Shown here: positions 3,910 through 6,824 of the stretch, piece by piece | How the letters are laid out: the number at the start of each line of letters is the position of its first letter | Numbering within the stretch: position 1 is the first letter of the stretch | Assembly: GCA_027365375.1 (NCBI GenBank) | Contig: DAHXNM010000246.1 | Span: 1 to 6,824 of the forward strand | Source: Ferrimicrobium sp. | Lineage (GTDB): Bacteria; Actinomycetota; Acidimicrobiia; Acidimicrobiales; Acidimicrobiaceae | DNA length: 6,824 bases | Reading direction: 5' to 3' | Made by a program: the position numbers and the translations under genes | The notes under the pieces: model-generated | Seen by the model: only the letters and a program-made list of their open reading frames with translations | Databases searched by the model: none | Told to the model about the DNA's origin: nothing

Positions 3910-6774
3910 ATGCGCGTTCCACAAGATCTTACCCGCAACAGGCGCGGACCTTCTAAGGCACAGCTAATTCTCATCGGGGTCGTTGTCATCCTGATCATAC
4001 TCCTCTTCTCACTCAAGGGTGTGGCGGTTTTCTATACCGACTTCCTGTGGTTTTCGAACTATCATCTCGACGCAATATGGAAGGGAGTTCTCCTAGCGAA
4101 GGTAGAACTATGGGTCGTATTCGCCGCCATCTTTGCTATTGCGTGTTATGTCTCGCTCACGATCGTCAATCACCAGCTGCCTGCCATCACTCAACAGGAC
4201 GATGACCTAATACAGCGCTACCGCGCCACCAATGAACGGCATCCCAGGATTTCCAAGGTCGCGATCACGATCGTCGCTACCCTCATTGTCGCCTCCCAAG
4301 CTCCAAGTGAATGGAAGAACTGGCTACTCTTTAAGAACTACGTCGCCTTTCCCACGAAGGACCCACAGTTTCACATGAATGCTGGGTTCTTTGTGTTCCG
4401 GCTACCTTTCATACAGTTTTTAATCTCATGGAGTTTCCTTGCCGTTGCGGTCGTCTTCATTCTGACCATCGCAGTCGCCTATGTCAATGGATCCCTTCGT
4501 CTGCAAGGACGCGGCACTCGGGCAACTCCACATCTCAAGGCACACATGTCTGTTCTTTTAGCGGTGATGGCCCTTATCAAGGCGATTGGCTATTACTTCC
4601 AACGCTACCAACTCGACATGTCGACGAGGGGATACGTCGAAGGCGCAAGCTATACCGATGTACACGCTCAACTCCCGGCGATCAACCTACTTATCTTCAT
4701 CTCGATCGTCGCTTGCGGGCTTTTCGTGTTCAACATCTACCGTCAAGGTTGGGTGCTCCCAGTGTTAGCACTCGGCCTATGGGCCTTCATCTCGATCGTC
4801 TTAGGCGCGATATATCCAGCGCTCATCGAGAAGTTCGTGGTGGCGCCTGCTCAGGAACAGAAAGAGGCCCCTTATATCGCACGCAACATCGCCGCTACTC
4901 GATATGCGATGGGGCTTAACTCGGTGGCAGCAGAGCCTTATAATGCTGGAGCGAACACCTCATCTTCGGTCGCTCTCGCAAACACAAGCGCACTGCAGTC
5001 GATTGCGCTTTGGGGCTCCACACAACCGCTACAGACGTTCGATAAGCTCCAAGATATTCGGTCTTACTACCAATTCAACTCCCTGTCTATCGAGACCTAC
5101 AAGGTGCATGGAGTAACCACGCCGGTGATTGTAGGCGTTCGCCAAATCAACTCGAGCAACCTTCCGGCTCAGTCCTGGGTTAATCAACACCTACAATTCA
5201 CCCATGGCTATGGAGCTGCCCTCGCAGAAGCCAACACAGTCTCCAACAGTGGGAACCCGATCTTTGACATTGGCAACCTCCCTCCCGTCTCGAAGGGTGG
5301 CGTGCCTACTCTCCAACAGCCACAGGTCTACTACGGCGAAGACATGAATGGCTACGTCATCGCAAACACCAAGCAGCCAGAGATCGACTACCAACTACGC
5401 TCTGGCACCTCGGTAGAGACTCATTACCATTCCACCGGTGGGGTACAGCTATCATCAATCGTCAAGCGAGCCGCATTCGCATTACGCTTTGGCGACATCA
5501 ATATCTTGGACTCGTCTCTTCTTACCTCTAAATCGAGGATTATGTTCGAGAGGGGTATCGTCCAACGAGCTCAGATGGCGATGCCATTCCTGAAGTATGG
5601 ATCCCACCCATACCCCGTCATAGCTAGCGGCCGAGTGTATTGGGTGCTCAATGGCTACACCACAAGCGCAAACTACCCTTACGCTCAATCCGCGAATACA
5701 AGCGCAGTCCCATCTGGGAGCCAGTTGGCGAATGGAAACTACAACTACATCCGTAACTCCGTGAAGGTAGTAGTCGACGCCTACACAGGCGCTATGCATT
5801 TCTACGTGTCGGATCCATCGGATCCCATGATCCAATCGTATGAAAAGGCCTTCCCTCACATCTTCCAGCCGCTGTCCGCAATGAACTCACAGATCAAAGC
5901 GCACCTGCGATATCCGAGCAATCTGCTATCGGTGCAAGCCCAGATGTACGGTCTCTATCATGTCACGAGCGCATCGAACTTCTACTCGGCAGGCAACGCA
6001 TGGGAGGTGTCTGCCAGCCCAGCTATAGGCCAGATCCCCTCGGGAACTAGCGGAGGTTTCGCCTCGCTCTCAAGCAGCAGCAACTCTCCAATGTTACCTG
6101 TATATCAGATGATGCAACTTCCGGGAACAAAATCAACAAACCTAAGTCTCGTGGAAGCCTACGTCCCCTACTCCCCGTCGGGTTCAACCCAGAATCTCAC
6201 TGGTTTTCTCGTCGGTCAATCCTCACCGTCGAATCCCTACCAGCTCACAACCCTAATCACCCCCAATGGCCAACAGATCGATGGCCCTAACCAGATCACG
6301 TCTCGAATGACATCTCAAACTGCAGTCTCTCAGGAACTAACGCTTCTCGACCAGCATGGATCAAATGTCGATTTTGGTTCGACGTCATCCATCCCATTGG
6401 GACAGAATCTGCTCTGGGTCACGCCGCTCTACGTATCTAGCACCTCAAACCCGATTCCTGAGATCAAGGAGATCGTCGCTGCCTATGGAACAAATATCGC
6501 CATCAGCCCCACAATAGCTGGAGACCTAGAACAGATCTTTGGAGTTGTCCCTAACGGAGCCGAAGGAAGCAAGAAGGTCACGAGTTCGGTCCCGAACACC
6601 GTCGCCTCCTCCAAAGCTTCGAGCATTATCTCAAAGGCGCAATCTCTCTACAAGAAAGCACAGATTGCACTCAAGTCAGGCAACCTCTCTCTCTACCAAC
6701 AAGACATCAATCAAATTGGCTCGCTCCTCAACCAAATATCTACCAAGGCCAGCGCGTCAACGGTCAAGAAGTAG
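3910..6774 (+). CDS. UPF0182 family integral membrane protein
   Basis: The 954-residue product belongs to the UPF0182 (COG1615, PF03699) family, which includes mycobacterial Rv3193c; its biochemical role is unknown. Seven hydrophobic helices lie at about residues 17-42, 60-86, 113-133, 158-192, 209-231, 255-277 and 281-304. A large extracytoplasmic domain follows. Family landmarks are visible: VVAPAQEQKEAPYIARNI then TRYAMGL (310-336); ALWGSTQPLQTFDKLQDIRSYY (366-387, broken by the usual loop); QVYYGED (472-478); KSRIMFERGI (541-550); NYIRNSVKVVVDAYTG (612-627); HLRYPSNLL (665-673). The C-terminus (about 905-944) keeps the family's paired-helix tail, LYKKAQIALKSGN. The linker before it is Lys/Ser-rich; from memory, many members have an acidic linker there. 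Residues 701-870 hold only about ten charged residues, unusual unless the surface faces acid. Start ATG 3910 is forced by an adjacent in-frame stop. It is the last gene of the operon, 10 bp after the DivIVA-like gene. Family assignment is secure. Confidence 0.93.
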   Translation: MRVPQDLTRNRRGPSKAQLILIGVVVILIILLFSLKGVAVFYTDFLWFSNYHLDAIWKGVLLAKVELWVVFAAIFAIACYVSLTIVNHQLPAITQQDDDLIQRYRATNERHPRISKVAITIVATLIVASQAPSEWKNWLLFKNYVAFPTKDPQFHMNAGFFVFRLPFIQFLISWSFLAVAVVFILTIAVAYVNGSLRLQGRGTRATPHLKAHMSVLLAVMALIKAIGYYFQRYQLDMSTRGYVEGASYTDVHAQLPAINLLIFISIVACGLFVFNIYRQGWVLPVLALGLWAFISIVLGAIYPALIEKFVVAPAQEQKEAPYIARNIAATRYAMGLNSVAAEPYNAGANTSSSVALANTSALQSIALWGSTQPLQTFDKLQDIRSYYQFNSLSIETYKVHGVTTPVIVGVRQINSSNLPAQSWVNQHLQFTHGYGAALAEANTVSNSGNPIFDIGNLPPVSKGGVPTLQQPQVYYGEDMNGYVIANTKQPEIDYQLRSGTSVETHYHSTGGVQLSSIVKRAAFALRFGDINILDSSLLTSKSRIMFERGIVQRAQMAMPFLKYGSHPYPVIASGRVYWVLNGYTTSANYPYAQSANTSAVPSGSQLANGNYNYIRNSVKVVVDAYTGAMHFYVSDPSDPMIQSYEKAFPHIFQPLSAMNSQIKAHLRYPSNLLSVQAQMYGLYHVTSASNFYSAGNAWEVSASPAIGQIPSGTSGGFASLSSSSNSPMLPVYQMMQLPGTKSTNLSLVEAYVPYSPSGSTQNLTGFLVGQSSPSNPYQLTTLITPNGQQIDGPNQITSRMTSQTAVSQELTLLDQHGSNVDFGSTSSIPLGQNLLWVTPLYVSSTSNPIPEIKEIVAAYGTNIAISPTIAGDLEQIFGVVPNGAEGSKKVTSSVPNTVASSKASSIISKAQSLYKKAQIALKSGNLSLYQQDINQIGSLLNQISTKASASTVKK
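4695..4800 (+). repeat. 16-bp direct repeat in transmembrane helices 6 and 7
   Basis: CTTCATCTCGATCGTC occurs at 4695-4710 and again at 4785-4800, exactly 90 bp apart. It encodes FISIV in two successive membrane helices (residues 263-267 and 293-297). The flanking bases differ, so this is probably coincidence or local gene conversion rather than a mobile-element remnant. Confidence 0.7.
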
Positions 6775-6793
6775 GACCCTTCCCCGCTATACT
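6764..6793 (+). promoter_or_regulatory. Likely promoter of the initiator tRNA gene
   Basis: TATACT (6788-6793) is one base from the -10 consensus. A poor -35 candidate, TCAAGA (6764-6769), lies 18 bp upstream, inside the last codons of the UPF0182 gene. Transcription would start near 6800, leaving a leader of about 5 nt before the tRNA 5' end, a normal arrangement for a tRNA gene. Confidence 0.55.
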
Positions 6794-6804
6794 GGAATGA
6801 ACAA

Positions 6805-6824
6805 CGCGGGGTGGAGCAGCTAGG
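6805..6824 (+). tRNA. tRNA-fMet (initiator), 5' fragment cut by the window end
   Basis: CGCGGGGTGGAGCAGCTAGG matches the 5' end of bacterial initiator tRNAs. The acceptor strand is CGCGGGG, starting with C so that C1 would face A72, the unpaired end that marks initiators. It is followed by TG (positions 8-9), the D-stem GAGC and the start of the D-loop. The anticodon is outside the window, so identity rests on the acceptor and D-arm pattern. It is the first gene after the operon, on the same strand, 30 bp past the UPF0182 stop. Confidence 0.85.

Noticed and set aside
4428..4919. 163-codon + ORF in another frame inside the UPF0182 gene
   Set aside because: The host gene is a full-length, well-matched family member. 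The overlapping product is Arg/Ser/His-rich with no recognisable motif.
6782..6811. Inverted repeat CCCCGC...GCGGGG as an intrinsic terminator for the operon
   Set aside because: The stem is 6 bp with an 18-nt loop and no T run, and its right arm is the tRNA acceptor strand.
6539..6823. 94-codon + ORF overlapping the end of UPF0182 and running into the tRNA
   Set aside because: It is an Arg/Ser-rich out-of-frame shadow and would run through the tRNA gene.

Overview
The window looks like chromosomal DNA of an actinobacterium of moderate GC content. Two features point there: a membrane-anchored PDZ/Lon-like protein encoded close to a UPF0182 seven-helix membrane protein, and a DivIVA-type coiled-coil protein. 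GTG starts and short intergenic gaps fit as well. The GC content (mid-50s by eye) and the charge-poor extracytoplasmic part of the UPF0182 protein make an acidophilic member of the Acidimicrobiia plausible. That placement is inference only.

Layout. Positions 1-90 are the last 29 codons of an acyl-CoA dehydrogenase on the + strand. Its stop lies 4 bp from the stop of a convergent minus-strand gene (95-514) that I read as a DCC/DUF393 thiol-disulfide oxidoreductase-like protein. A strong hairpin without a T tract (115-141) sits just past the dehydrogenase stop and may end its transcript. An 85-bp divergent gap (515-599) must hold the promoters of the DCC gene and of the following + strand run.

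Positions 600-6774 hold three + strand genes separated by 9 and 10 bp, very likely one operon. They encode: (i) a PDZ plus Lon-like protein whose catalytic Ser and Lys both appear replaced (Asp249, Arg293); (ii) a 743-residue protein with a DivIVA-like N-terminus, a long coiled coil, an acidic low-complexity middle, and a C-terminal domain resembling the phage Mu F / SPP1 gp7 head-morphogenesis family; (iii) a UPF0182 membrane protein with seven helices and a large extracytoplasmic domain. After a 30-bp spacer carrying a good -10 box, the window ends in the first 20 nt of what is very probably the initiator tRNA-fMet gene.

Working together (inference): proteins (i) and (iii) sit in the membrane with most of their mass outside, while (ii) is a cytoplasmic, probably membrane- or pole-associated scaffold. 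The most unusual items are the DivIVA-MuF-like architecture, placed between a pseudo-protease and UPF0182, and the double loss of the Lon-type dyad.
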